Shown here: in pieces, positions 1 through 6,225 of the stretch
Position numbering within the stretch: the stretch's first letter is position 1
Layout: each line of letters starts with the position of its first letter
Origin: Candidatus Bipolaricaulota bacterium
GTDB taxonomy: Bacteria; Bipolaricaulota; Bipolaricaulia; RBG-16-55-9; DRXL01
NCBI GenBank assembly: GCA_023512665.1
Contig: JAILZC010000004.1
Coordinates: 1 to 12,881, forward strand
Reading direction: 5' to 3'
DNA: 12,881 bases
Notes under the pieces: generated by a model
What the model saw: the letters and a program-made list of their open reading frames with translations, nothing else
Told to the model about the DNA's origin: nothing
Databases searched by the model: none
Program-made: the position numbers and the translations under genes

Positions 1-609
1 GAGTCGCACGGCCATAAGTCCGAGAGTGCCCAGGCCGACGACAAGCACCTCCCTTGGGAAGGGGATCAGCTTCTTCAGCCCCCGCAGCACTACTGCCAGG
101 GGTTCGGAGAGCACCGCTCGCTCATCTGGGACTCCCGCCGGGATGAGATAAAGCCTCTCCGCTCTAGTCAGAACCCACTCCCCCCATCCTCCCGGCAAGT
201 CGCGATGATAGCCCAACATGCCAGGGGCGAGGCTTCCTTCGGCCACGTTCTGACAGAGGCCCTCTTCCCCCGTGGCACACCTCTCGCAAGGGGGAAGCCC
301 ACGATCTACACAAGCCACGATGGGGTTCACCGCCACCCTCGCCCCATCTATCTCTCCAAGGATCTCGTGGCCCAGGACAGCAGGGAAGGAGAAGAATGGA
401 CTGAGAGCGGGGGAGCTTTTGCCGTAGAGGAGAGCTAGATCCGAGCCGCAGACCCCAGAGAGCCGCACCTTCACCTGCACAAAGCCCGGCCGCTCCGGCA
501 GGGAGACTTTGGTGAGGCTGAGGGGCAAGAGTCTCTTAGGAAAGCGCTTCCCCAGGAGCCGCGCCGCAAGGAAGCGAGGGAGGGAAGGAGAATAAAGCAG
601 AGCCTTCAT
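1..609 (-). CDS. Zinc-dependent alcohol dehydrogenase (MDR family), C-terminus beyond the left edge
   Basis: A medium-chain NAD(P)-dependent zinc dehydrogenase that would oxidise an alcohol or polyol, or reduce the carbonyl, in the cytosol. The 203 visible residues hold the GroES-like catalytic domain and the start of the Rossmann fold. Catalytic zinc ligands are seen as C54 in CGSD, H81-E82 in GHE and probably E169 in SEPLAVVLRG. The structural zinc knuckle is C100, C108, C111 and C119. The nucleotide-binding turn is GLGTLG at about 192-197. The ATG at 609 overlaps the TGA of the upstream aldolase gene as ATGA, so the two are translationally coupled and probably act in one pathway. The substrate cannot be told from sequence. 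The rest of the Rossmann domain and the C-terminus lie outside the window. The family call is firm; the specificity is unknown. Confidence 0.88.
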   Translation of the reverse strand, partial: MKALLYSPSLPRFLAARLLGKRFPKRLLPLSLTKVSLPERPGFVQVKVRLSGVCGSDLALLYGKSSPALSPFFSFPAVLGHEILGEIDGARVAVNPIVACVDRGLPPCERCATGEEGLCQNVAEGSLAPGMLGYHRDLPGGWGEWVLTRAERLYLIPAGVPDERAVLSEPLAVVLRGLKKLIPFPREVLVVGLGTLGLMAVRL

Positions 610-1667
610 ATCATGGGCACGGTGCGGATGAGCCTCCCTTCAATGCGCTCCATGATCTCGTCCAAGCTGTGCCCCATGATGGTGAGGCCGTGGTTCTTCA
701 GGCCTACTACTGCCCGGGTGGGATCTGGGGCTTCGCGCACTTTCTCCGCCACCGCCTGAGCAAGCTCGCAGGTGCCGCAGGGGTAGTTAAAGGAGGTCGC
801 GGGTACCCCCTCCATCCAGGCGTGCACGTGCAAGATGGCCCCTACCCCAGGGTGCTCCCGGTAGATCATCCAATGCTCGATGGCGTCCACGCTCACCCGC
901 CGGGGCTCCACGTGGGGAGGCACGGAGAGCACTATAGCATTCTTGATGGGGTCGTAGTCCTTCACCATTAAGATCTCCCGGCCGATCTCTCTAAGATTGG
1001 CCTTGTCCACTCCGCTGGCCGACATCCAGAAGCGCCGTTCGTCCTTGCGCACTGAGAGGTTTCCATAAGAGAGTCCTCCGATTCCATAGAGCCGCCTCAC
1101 GTGACGCAGATCCTCGGGAGGAAGGATCTCTTCAATGGGGAAGGGCGCGGGCAGAAGGTCCCACGCCTTCAGTTTCTTGCCGGCCCGGTACATGCTCTCT
1201 GTCTTCTCGTCCCCTTGCCACAGCTCGGGCTCCAGATCGGGCTCAAAGACGTTATTAATGACCAAGCGGCTGTCGGCCAGGGGGGCGAGGCGGTCCGCCA
1301 CCCGCTCAAAGAAGCCATCCCCTGCCAGCTCGTTGTAGTGGCCGAGCTCCAAGGTGAGGAACTTTACCCCCTCAGAGGGCACGTAGACCATGAGCACGTT
1401 GGAGAGAGCCCGGACTAGGTATAGGTAAAGGCTCTGGACAGGGTTTTCAGGGAACCGGGACAGCTCCATCGTCGAAGCCACGAAGGTGGCTTGAGCCCTG
1501 CGGCGGTAGGGCCGAGGGCTTTCCGGGGTAATAGCATTGAGGACCAACTGAGGGGCCTCGGCTTCGGGGTGGAAGAGATAGCCCCGCCTCTGGAGGGCCT
1601 CTTTCAGCCCCTCCAAAAACTCTTTCAGCTTGGGCGTGGGCTCGCCGTGGAAGAGAAACTCCCTCAT
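606..1667 (-). CDS. Class II aldolase/adducin-fold protein with an uncharacterised N-terminal domain
   Basis: A 353-residue protein whose C-terminal half (about 185-345) is a class II aldolase/epimerase domain, the fold of fuculose-1-phosphate aldolase, AraD and methylthioribulose dehydratase. Seen directly: the GNLSVR phosphate-loop-like motif at 202-207, SASGVDK at 216-222, metal ligands H280 and H282 in HVH, and H326 in KNHG. At the position of the catalytic Glu73 of fuculose aldolase there is D261, as in the Asp76 of L-ribulose-5-phosphate 4-epimerase. Residues 1-180 match no family I recognise. I chose the ATG at 1667 because AAGGAGG lies four bases before it; the longer start at 1721 would be encoded by the leader palindrome. 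It is followed by a zinc dehydrogenase with ATGA overlap, suggesting joint sugar or polyol catabolism. The exact reaction is not determinable. Confidence 0.85.
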   Translation of the reverse strand: MREFLFHGEPTPKLKEFLEGLKEALQRRGYLFHPEAEAPQLVLNAITPESPRPYRRRAQATFVASTMELSRFPENPVQSLYLYLVRALSNVLMVYVPSEGVKFLTLELGHYNELAGDGFFERVADRLAPLADSRLVINNVFEPDLEPELWQGDEKTESMYRAGKKLKAWDLLPAPFPIEEILPPEDLRHVRRLYGIGGLSYGNLSVRKDERRFWMSASGVDKANLREIGREILMVKDYDPIKNAIVLSVPPHVEPRRVSVDAIEHWMIYREHPGVGAILHVHAWMEGVPATSFNYPCGTCELAQAVAEKVREAPDPTRAVVGLKNHGLTIMGHSLDEIMERIEGRLIRTVPMI

Positions 1668-1671
1668 AGCG

Positions 1672-1678
1672 CCTCCTT
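1672..1678 (-). promoter_or_regulatory. Ribosome binding site that fixes the aldolase start
   Basis: On the minus strand this reads AAGGAGG, four bases before the ATG at 1667. It shows that the internal Met is the true start rather than the upstream ATG at 1721, which has no such site. Confidence 0.8.
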
Positions 1679-1691
1679 GCCTCTCTGAAGT

Positions 1692-1717
1692 GAGTCGGCG
1701 GATGAATCCGCCGACTC
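1692..1717. repeat. 26-bp perfect palindrome in the aldolase operon leader
   Basis: Two 12-base arms, GAGTCGGCGGAT and its exact reverse complement, are separated by two bases. The element lies between the predicted transcription start (about 1740) and the ribosome binding site (1672-1678) of the aldolase-dehydrogenase operon. As DNA it could be a dimeric repressor operator in a roadblock position; as RNA it would form an 11-bp hairpin with a four-base loop. No U-run follows, so it is not a normal intrinsic terminator. Confidence 0.7.
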
Positions 1718-1746
1718 CCAAGGATGTCTACAGAGCAGACGTGGGG

Positions 1747-1775
1747 TTTATAGCAGATTCTTGGCTGACTGTCAA
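1747..1775 (-). promoter_or_regulatory. Sigma70-type promoter of the aldolase-dehydrogenase operon
   Basis: On the minus strand a perfect TTGACA (1775-1770) is followed by exactly 17 bases and then TATAAA (1752-1747). The predicted start near 1740 gives a leader of about 73 bases that contains the 26-bp palindrome. Confidence 0.8.
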
Positions 1776-1800
1776 TGAGGGGAGGGTAAGTCAGATAACT

Positions 1801-2229
1801 TCAGCATCCGGCACGCTGAGAGAACAGAAAGACCAGATCGCGCTTGTATGCGATCAGCCCCCGCACGACACAGACCCCCCTCTCCCCCAAAAGCTCCTGC
1901 ACTCGCTCCCGACGCACTACGAGAACTTCGCTCTCGTCTAGCGCCCGCGCCAGATAGCTTCCCCGGAACTCTTCTTCGTTGAAGAACAGCTCCCCAAAGA
2001 GCTCCCCAGCCCGCAAGATCGCCCCTTCCTCCCCAACCGAGAGTCCCACCCGCCCACGCCGAATGAGATAGATCGCATCCGGTGCGTCGTGCCCGCTGTG
2101 AATCCACTCCCCACGCCCATAGTGCACAGATTCCCCGATCTCCTCCATCCATCGGAAGAGCCGGTCGCTCCGGCTAGGAGCTTCGAGCTGAAATGGCGGT
2201 GCCGCTTGGAGCATCTTCGCTGTTGTCAT
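1801..2229 (-). CDS. Stand-alone cyclic-nucleotide-binding domain protein
   Basis: A 142-residue protein with the beta-roll of the CRP/FNR cyclic-nucleotide-binding domain. Visible parts are GEWIHSGHDAPDAIYLIRRG, a strand pair VGLSVGEEGAILRAGELFGE, a phosphate-cassette-like FFNEEEFRGSYLARAL and a closing C-helix LLGERGVCVVRGLIAY. CRP-type regulators run to about 220 residues with a C-terminal helix-turn-helix. Here the protein ends right after the C-helix and only about 130 bases remain before the next gene, so no DNA-binding domain exists. No Shine-Dalgarno precedes the ATG at 2229, and the promoter lies so close that the mRNA leader would be only about 7 bases; a second ATG is at 2214. It could be a ligand-sensing partner protein or a truncated regulator. 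The ligand is unknown. Confidence 0.72.
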   Translation of the reverse strand: MTTAKMLQAAPPFQLEAPSRSDRLFRWMEEIGESVHYGRGEWIHSGHDAPDAIYLIRRGRVGLSVGEEGAILRAGELFGELFFNEEEFRGSYLARALDESEVLVVRRERVQELLGERGVCVVRGLIAYKRDLVFLFSQRAGC

Positions 2230-2243
2230 AAGGATCGGGGTTG

Positions 2244-2272
2244 AGTGTAGCCGAGGGGAGAGAACCTCTCAA
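2244..2272 (-). promoter_or_regulatory. Promoter of the CNBD protein gene, with overlapping small palindrome
   Basis: On the minus strand TTGAGA (2272-2267), a 17-base spacer and TACACT (2249-2244) precede the ATG at 2229 by 14 bases. A GAGAG-AAC-CTCTC inverted repeat (2258-2270) overlaps the -35 and could be an operator. The promoter sits directly beyond the uvrC stop codon. Confidence 0.6.
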
Positions 2273-2283
2273 GGGGAGGGGTC

Positions 2284-4122
2284 TCACCGGCGCGCGCCAT
2301 CCGTCCGCTCCCGAAGTGATTTTGTGGACGGCGCCGCTGGGACGCGCAGCGCCTGGGAGAGCCGCCGTGCCACGGCTTCGGGGAGCACCTCGCACAGCTC
2401 GTCGAGGCTGGCACGCTGCACGCCCCGAAGCGAACCGAATCTCTCCAGAAGCCGTTGCTTGCGCGTGGGCCCCAGTCCAGCAATCCCATCGAGCGCCGAC
2501 TCCAAAAACGTTCTCCGGCGCACCGCCCGATGATACGAGAGCGCGAAGCGATGGGCTTCGTCGCGCACGCGCTGCAACAGCTGCAACGCCGGAGATTGGC
2601 GCGGCAGCACGAGGGGCTGCGCTCGGTTCTCTAGAAAGATATGCTCATGCTGCTTCGCGAGAGCGACGGTGGGGATGCGCTCTAGCTCCAAGTCACGCAG
2701 CGCCGCGCGCGCCGCGCCCAGCTGCCCCTTCCCCCCATCTATGAGAACGAGATCGGGCAGGGGCAAAAAACGCTCGTCACCTGCCAGGGCCCGCTCGAAG
2801 CGCCGCCGGATCACTTCAGCGATCATAGCGAAGTCGTCCACACCCAAAACTGTTTCTATGCGAAAGCGCCGATACTCGGACTTCTTCGCCCTCCCGTCAC
2901 AAAAGACGACCATCGAGCCCACAGCGAACTGCCCTTGAAAGTTGGAGATGTCATAGGCCTCGATGCGGCGCGGCAAGCTTTTCAGTTCCAATACACGCTG
3001 CAACTCGCTCAGGGGCTGCTCGTCTTCCGTGGGCTGGGAGGCGCGCTCACGCAGGGCCAGCTCGGCGTTGTGGGCCACAAGACCTAAGAGTTTTCGCGCC
3101 GGCCCGCGAGAGATCGTCTTGATTCGGACTGGGCCGCCACGACGCTCTCCCAGCCAACGCTCCATCGCTTCGGGTTCGTCGAGCGCGCACGGGACGAGAA
3201 TCTCTTTAGGGATTTGTTCTATCTTCCCATAGTACTGTTTGACGAACGCCGTCAGCAGCTCAGAGGGGCTCGTGTGAGGCGGGGCATCGGCGGAAAACCC
3301 CTCGCGGCCGACGAGCTTGCCACGCCGCACGAAGAAGACCTGGATGCACGCCGTGCCGTCTCCCAGCGCGTAGCCGATCAGATCGCGCTCGATGGGACGA
3401 GTGACAAGCTCTCGTTGTCCAGAGAAGAGTTTCTCTAAAGCCGCGATCTGATCGCGCAGGCGCGCCGCTCGCTCAAACTCTAAACGCTCCGAAGCTTTTT
3501 CCATCTGATGCTGGAGACCTTCGATCAGGTCCTTGTGCCGCCCGTGCAAAAAGAGCACTGCTTCAGCGACGAGCTTTCCATAGTCTTCTTGGGAGATCGC
3601 GCCCACGCACGGGGCGTCGCACAGCCCGATATAGTGATCCAAGCACGGGCGCTGGCGCACCGGAGGGTCTTTTATAGCAAGCGTGCAGGTGCGCAGGCGA
3701 AAGATTTTTTGGAGAATCTTGATGGTCTCACGCACGGCAGTGCTGTTGGTGTACGGGCCAAAATATTTCCCGTCGCGCGAGGGGCGCCGCGCGATCTCCA
3801 CGCGCGGGAAGGGGTCGTCGGTCAATCGAATATACGGGTAGCGTTTGTCATCTTTCAGGCGGATATTGTAGCGCGGCTGGTATCTCTTAATCAGCGTGGC
3901 TTCCAAGAGCAGCGCATCGCGCTCGGTGCGCGTGACGATATACTCCAAGTCCGCGACCTCGCGCATGAGACGTTGTGTCTTGAGGTCTGTCGTCGTCTGA
4001 AAGTACGCGCGGACACGATCTTTCAGCGACGCGGCCTTGCCTACGTACAGAATCTCCCCTTGCGAGTTCTTAAAGAGATAGACGCCTGGCTCAGCCGGCA
4101 GGGGTTTCAGCTTGACTTCCAT
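2284..4122 (-). CDS. uvrC: Excinuclease ABC subunit C
   Basis: UvrC makes both incisions around DNA damage in nucleotide excision repair, after UvrA/UvrB recognition. At 612 residues it has the normal full length. Domains in order: the GIY-YIG nuclease at about 11-90 (GVYLF at 13-17, YVG at 26-28, R36, metal Glu in LLEAT near 74); cysteines C146, C160, C168 and C172 matching the pattern of the iron-sulfur cluster reported for UvrC; the UVR motif that contacts UvrB at about 200-235; the RNase H-like 5' nuclease with D391, D430, D462 and H531; and a tandem helix-hairpin-helix at about 543-593. The frame has a TAA just upstream of the ATG at 4122, so no earlier start is possible. There is no spaced ribosome binding site; an extended -10 lies 10 bases ahead, suggesting a leaderless mRNA. 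Confidence 0.97.
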   Translation of the reverse strand: MEVKLKPLPAEPGVYLFKNSQGEILYVGKAASLKDRVRAYFQTTTDLKTQRLMREVADLEYIVTRTERDALLLEATLIKRYQPRYNIRLKDDKRYPYIRLTDDPFPRVEIARRPSRDGKYFGPYTNSTAVRETIKILQKIFRLRTCTLAIKDPPVRQRPCLDHYIGLCDAPCVGAISQEDYGKLVAEAVLFLHGRHKDLIEGLQHQMEKASERLEFERAARLRDQIAALEKLFSGQRELVTRPIERDLIGYALGDGTACIQVFFVRRGKLVGREGFSADAPPHTSPSELLTAFVKQYYGKIEQIPKEILVPCALDEPEAMERWLGERRGGPVRIKTISRGPARKLLGLVAHNAELALRERASQPTEDEQPLSELQRVLELKSLPRRIEAYDISNFQGQFAVGSMVVFCDGRAKKSEYRRFRIETVLGVDDFAMIAEVIRRRFERALAGDERFLPLPDLVLIDGGKGQLGAARAALRDLELERIPTVALAKQHEHIFLENRAQPLVLPRQSPALQLLQRVRDEAHRFALSYHRAVRRRTFLESALDGIAGLGPTRKQRLLERFGSLRGVQRASLDELCEVLPEAVARRLSQALRVPAAPSTKSLRERTDGARR

Positions 4123-4131
4123 CTCTTAAAG

Positions 4132-4140
4132 ATACTATCA
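4132..4140 (-). promoter_or_regulatory. Extended -10 promoter element for uvrC, likely leaderless
   Basis: The minus strand reads TGATAGTAT, an extended -10 (TGnTANNNT). Its last base is at 4132 and the ATG begins at 4122, so transcription would start within about three bases of the start codon. No good -35 is seen at 16-18 bases; the region it would occupy overlaps the divergent M20 promoter. Confidence 0.45.
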
Positions 4141-4145
4141 CAAAA

Positions 4146-4174
4146 TTGACAGGCGTTCATCATGCCTGTACGAT
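4146..4174 (+). promoter_or_regulatory. Promoter of the M20 hydrolase gene with an operator-like inverted repeat
   Basis: A perfect TTGACA (4146-4151), a 17-base spacer and TACGAT (4169-4174) precede the gene. ACAGGC (4149-4154) and GCCTGT (4164-4169) form an inverted repeat with a 9-base gap that fills the -35/-10 spacer exactly, which is the position of a repressor operator. The ribosome binding site AAGGAGG is five bases before the ATG at 4205. Confidence 0.65.
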
Positions 4175-4204
4175 AGCACTACGTCTGCAAACAAGGAGGC
4201 TCTC

Positions 4205-5563
4205 ATGAAAAACGTAGACTGGGCTTTGCTGGGCAAAGAGACCACCCACGTTCTCTCGGAACTGATCCAACTTTACACGACCAACCCGCCGGGGAACGAG
4301 TATCAAGCTATTCAGTATCTTCAGAAAAAGCTTGCCCATGAGGGGATCGCAAGCGAAGTCTTGGAGAGGGAGCCGGGGCGCTCCAATCTCGTTGCGCGGC
4401 TGAAGGGCAGTCGCCCCGGCAAAAAGTTATTGTTGCTCTCGCACGTGGACGTTGTCCCCGTGCCCGACCCCACCAAATGGAAGTACCCGCCGTTCAGCGG
4501 GGCCATCGCCGAGGGGTACGTGTGGGGCCGCGGCGCTTTAGATATGAAGGGCATGACGGCCATAGAATTTTCGGTCTTTGCGCTCTTCAAGCGCGCGCGG
4601 CTCGATTTTGCCGGCGAGCTCATCTTCGCCGCGACCGCCGACGAAGAGAAGGGCTCCACCTACGGAGCCGAATGGCTGGCCCACACCCATCCCGAAAGCT
4701 TGCGCGCCGACTGGTGCCTCACCGAGGGCGGCGGTATGCCCCTCCAAATCGGTGCCAAGACTTTTTATACGATAGAGAGCGTCGAGAAGGGCTTGTGGTG
4801 GTTCAAAGTGCGGGTGAAGGGCTCCTCGGGGCACGGCTCGCTCCCGCACCCCGATAACGCCCTGGCCAAAGCGGCGTTTATCATTGATCGAGTCTCGAAG
4901 CACAAATTCCCCAAGAGGATCGCCCCGGCGGTGCGCGAATTTATCGTAAAAGCCGGCGACGCCCTCGGCCCAGAGATCAAAAAGTTTGCCCTGGTGCTCT
5001 TAGACGAATCTTATGAAGGCGAGCTGCCCCCATTGCCTCCAGACGCCCCCATCAGCACAACGCTCCTGAACGCGCTCGTGCGCACGACCATCTCCCCAAC
5101 GATGATCAGAGCGGGCGTCAAAGAGAACGTCATCCCCGACAGCTGCGAGTTTGTCCTAGACTGTCGGCTCGTGCCAGGCTACACCCAACAGAGAGTGCGC
5201 GAGACGCTCCTTGAACTGGCAGACAGATATAAAGACGACATCGAGATCGAGACGATCCAATCCCACGACGTCTCCGAGTCCCCCATAGATGACCCGTTCT
5301 ATCGGCTCATCGAGAGCACAGTGAAAGAAGAGCTTCCCGGCGTGGAGACGATTCCCATCATGCTCACGGGGGCGACGGACTCGCGCTTTGTGCGGGAGCT
5401 GGGCACGAGATCTTACGGGTTCTGCCCGCTCTCGACGAAGATGAGCCTGGCTGACCGCGAGAAGCTCATCCACAACGACAACGAGCGCGTAGACGTAGAG
5501 AGCCTCGAGCTCGGCGTGCGGGTGCTGGGGAAGATCGCGATGAAGGCGTTAGAGGTGCGCTAA
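4205..5563 (+). CDS. M20 family metallohydrolase (ArgE/DapE/ACY1/CPG2 type)
   Basis: A cytosolic zinc hydrolase that cleaves an amide bond, such as an N-acyl amino acid, dipeptide or related substrate. It has 452 residues, within the family's usual range. The catalytic domain shows SHVDVVP with metal ligand H80 and catalytic D82, GRGALDMKGM with bridging D113, the DEEKG pair E147/E148, a likely ligand E174 in TEGG, and the C-terminal ligand H423 in HNDNE. The dimerisation lid lies roughly at 190-320 and includes GSSGHGSLPHPDNA. The start is fixed by AAGGAGG five bases upstream. It is a single-gene unit divergent from uvrC and ends in a strong hairpin. No biosynthetic neighbours (arg, dap) point to one substrate, so a generic peptidase/deacylase call is safest. 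Confidence 0.9.
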   Translation: MKNVDWALLGKETTHVLSELIQLYTTNPPGNEYQAIQYLQKKLAHEGIASEVLEREPGRSNLVARLKGSRPGKKLLLLSHVDVVPVPDPTKWKYPPFSGAIAEGYVWGRGALDMKGMTAIEFSVFALFKRARLDFAGELIFAATADEEKGSTYGAEWLAHTHPESLRADWCLTEGGGMPLQIGAKTFYTIESVEKGLWWFKVRVKGSSGHGSLPHPDNALAKAAFIIDRVSKHKFPKRIAPAVREFIVKAGDALGPEIKKFALVLLDESYEGELPPLPPDAPISTTLLNALVRTTISPTMIRAGVKENVIPDSCEFVLDCRLVPGYTQQRVRETLLELADRYKDDIEIETIQSHDVSESPIDDPFYRLIESTVKEELPGVETIPIMLTGATDSRFVRELGTRSYGFCPLSTKMSLADREKLIHNDNERVDVESLELGVRVLGKIAMKALEVR

Positions 5564-5564
5564 A

Positions 5565-5598
5565 GCGCACCGCCCCGGCGGGCGCCGAGGCGGTGCGC
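5565..5598. terminator. Convergent GC-rich terminator-like hairpin
   Basis: The arms GCGCACCGCC (5565-5574) and GGCGGTGCGC (5589-5598) pair perfectly over ten bases with a 14-base loop. The element begins one base after the M20 stop and lies 26 bases beyond the csp stop on the other strand. No long T-run follows on the plus strand and only TTT on the minus, so it is either a weak bidirectional terminator or an mRNA-end stabiliser. Confidence 0.55.
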
Positions 5599-5624
5599 CT
5601 TGAGCGATGTTAGGGCAGAAGCGG

Positions 5625-5834
5625 CTAGTTGCCTTTCACAACGACGTTGGCGGCCCGCAGGCCCTTGGGGTCTTGTTCGATGTCGAACTCGACGGCTTGG
5701 CCCTCGCGCAGGGTCTTGAACCCTTCGGCTTTGATGGCCGAGAAGTGCACGAAGACGTCCGGGCCGCCGTTATCCTGCTGGATGAACCCAAAGCCCTTGG
5801 CGTCATTGAACCATTTGACTTTGCCCGTCGCCAT
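5625..5834 (-). CDS. Cold-shock protein, CspA family
   Basis: A 69-residue single-stranded nucleic acid binding protein of OB fold that acts as an RNA chaperone. RNP1 is visible as KGFGFI at about 13-18 and RNP2 as VFVHF at about 27-31, with the usual KWFN start and a GxxAxNV-type end (GLRAANVVV). The length is typical for the family. The frame is open upstream to 6113, but the ATG at 5834 has AAGGAGGGAGG directly upstream and gives the family-standard N-terminus MATGKVKWF. It is monocistronic, with a consensus promoter about 140 bases upstream and a structured leader, as is usual for cspA-like genes under post-transcriptional control. The copy may be constitutive rather than cold-induced; sequence alone cannot say. 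Confidence 0.95.
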   Translation of the reverse strand: MATGKVKWFNDAKGFGFIQQDNGGPDVFVHFSAIKAEGFKTLREGQAVEFDIEQDPKGLRAANVVVKGN

Positions 5835-5838
5835 GTGA

Positions 5839-5967
5839 CCTCCCTCCTTGTGGCCTGGATTTGACTGTTCGACGACAACGACCTGCACGGAGGGGGTTGG
5901 CCACACCGGCAACGTCATTGACTCTGACAGCCATCTTGCTCGCTTCCGTGCCACCTGAAGCGAGGAC
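5839..5967 (-). promoter_or_regulatory. Structured 5' leader of the csp mRNA
   Basis: The roughly 133-base leader begins with an 8-bp hairpin (CTCGCTTC at 5964-5957 pairing with GAAGCGAG at 5946-5939, minus strand). Further down, TGTGGCC (5905-5899) can pair with GGCCACA (5855-5849), and CCCTCC (5894-5889) can pair with GGAGGG (5847-5842), which is part of the ribosome binding site. The two pairings are interleaved and so are alternative or pseudoknotted. This resembles the leader switching of cspA mRNAs, but the function here is inferred. Confidence 0.45.
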
Positions 5968-5973
5968 AACCAG

Positions 5974-6002
5974 AGTATAGCACGGAGATTTGTGCTTGTC
6001 AA
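5974..6002 (-). promoter_or_regulatory. Consensus promoter of the cold-shock gene
   Basis: On the minus strand TTGACA (6002-5997), a 17-base spacer and TATACT (5979-5974). The start would be near 5967. This is one of the strongest sigma70 matches in the window. Confidence 0.8.
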
Positions 6003-6068
6003 GAGGCGGGTGCGGCGCACCGAGAGCGCGAAGACCTGCTTGACAAACTGCACGAACTTGGGGTAAGG

Positions 6069-6135
6069 TACCATGCTGAAAGACCTCCTGTAGTGTGTGG
6101 ATCGGTGAAGCATGGTAGCTACAGGAGGTTCTTTC
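6069..6135. repeat. Two interleaved inverted repeats
   Basis: TACCATGCT (6069-6077) is complementary to AGCATGGTA (6109-6117), and ACCTCCTGTAG (6083-6093) is complementary to CTACAGGAGGT (6119-6129). The second pair extends outward with GAAAG/CTTTC after a one-base bulge, giving arms of about 16 bases. The order A-B-A'-B' means both stems can form only as a pseudoknot or as alternatives. It could be the end of a decayed mobile element or a structured RNA. Confidence 0.5.
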
Positions 6136-6158
6136 TTCCAACCCGCTCAAAAGTGGAG

Positions 6159-6180
6159 AGGGGTCAGCTGCTCGACCCCT
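6159..6180. promoter_or_regulatory. Palindrome abutting the hicB -35, possible autoregulatory operator
   Basis: AGGGGTC (6159-6165) and GACCCCT (6174-6180) are perfect 7-base arms with an 8-base gap; the last base is the first base of the -35. Toxin-antitoxin operons are usually autorepressed, so this is a candidate operator, although the HicB here shows no obvious DNA-binding domain. Confidence 0.35.
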
Positions 6181-6208
6181 TGACTTTTCGGTCTCAATCT
6201 TTGATACT
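6180..6208 (+). promoter_or_regulatory. Promoter of the hicBA module
   Basis: TTGACT (6180-6185), a 17-base spacer and GATACT (6203-6208). Transcription would start near 6215, leaving a leader of only about 10 bases with AGGGG before the ATG at 6226. Confidence 0.65.
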
Positions 6209-6225
6209 ATAGAGCACAGGGGCAT

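Noticed and set aside
1668..1721. 18-residue N-terminal extension of the aldolase
   Set aside because: It is encoded by the leader palindrome and skips the AAGGAGG that precedes the ATG at 1667.
1772..2152. 126-aa open frame on the minus strand
   Set aside because: It is an alternative frame of the CNBD gene, Gly/Arg/Ala-rich, with no motif.
2241..2744. 167-aa open frame on the plus strand
   Set aside because: Ala/Arg/Pro-rich shadow of the uvrC C-terminus in a GC-rich region.
3508..4149. 213-aa open frame on the plus strand
   Set aside because: It lies entirely antisense to the well-supported uvrC coding sequence and its 5' end; low-complexity translation with no domain.
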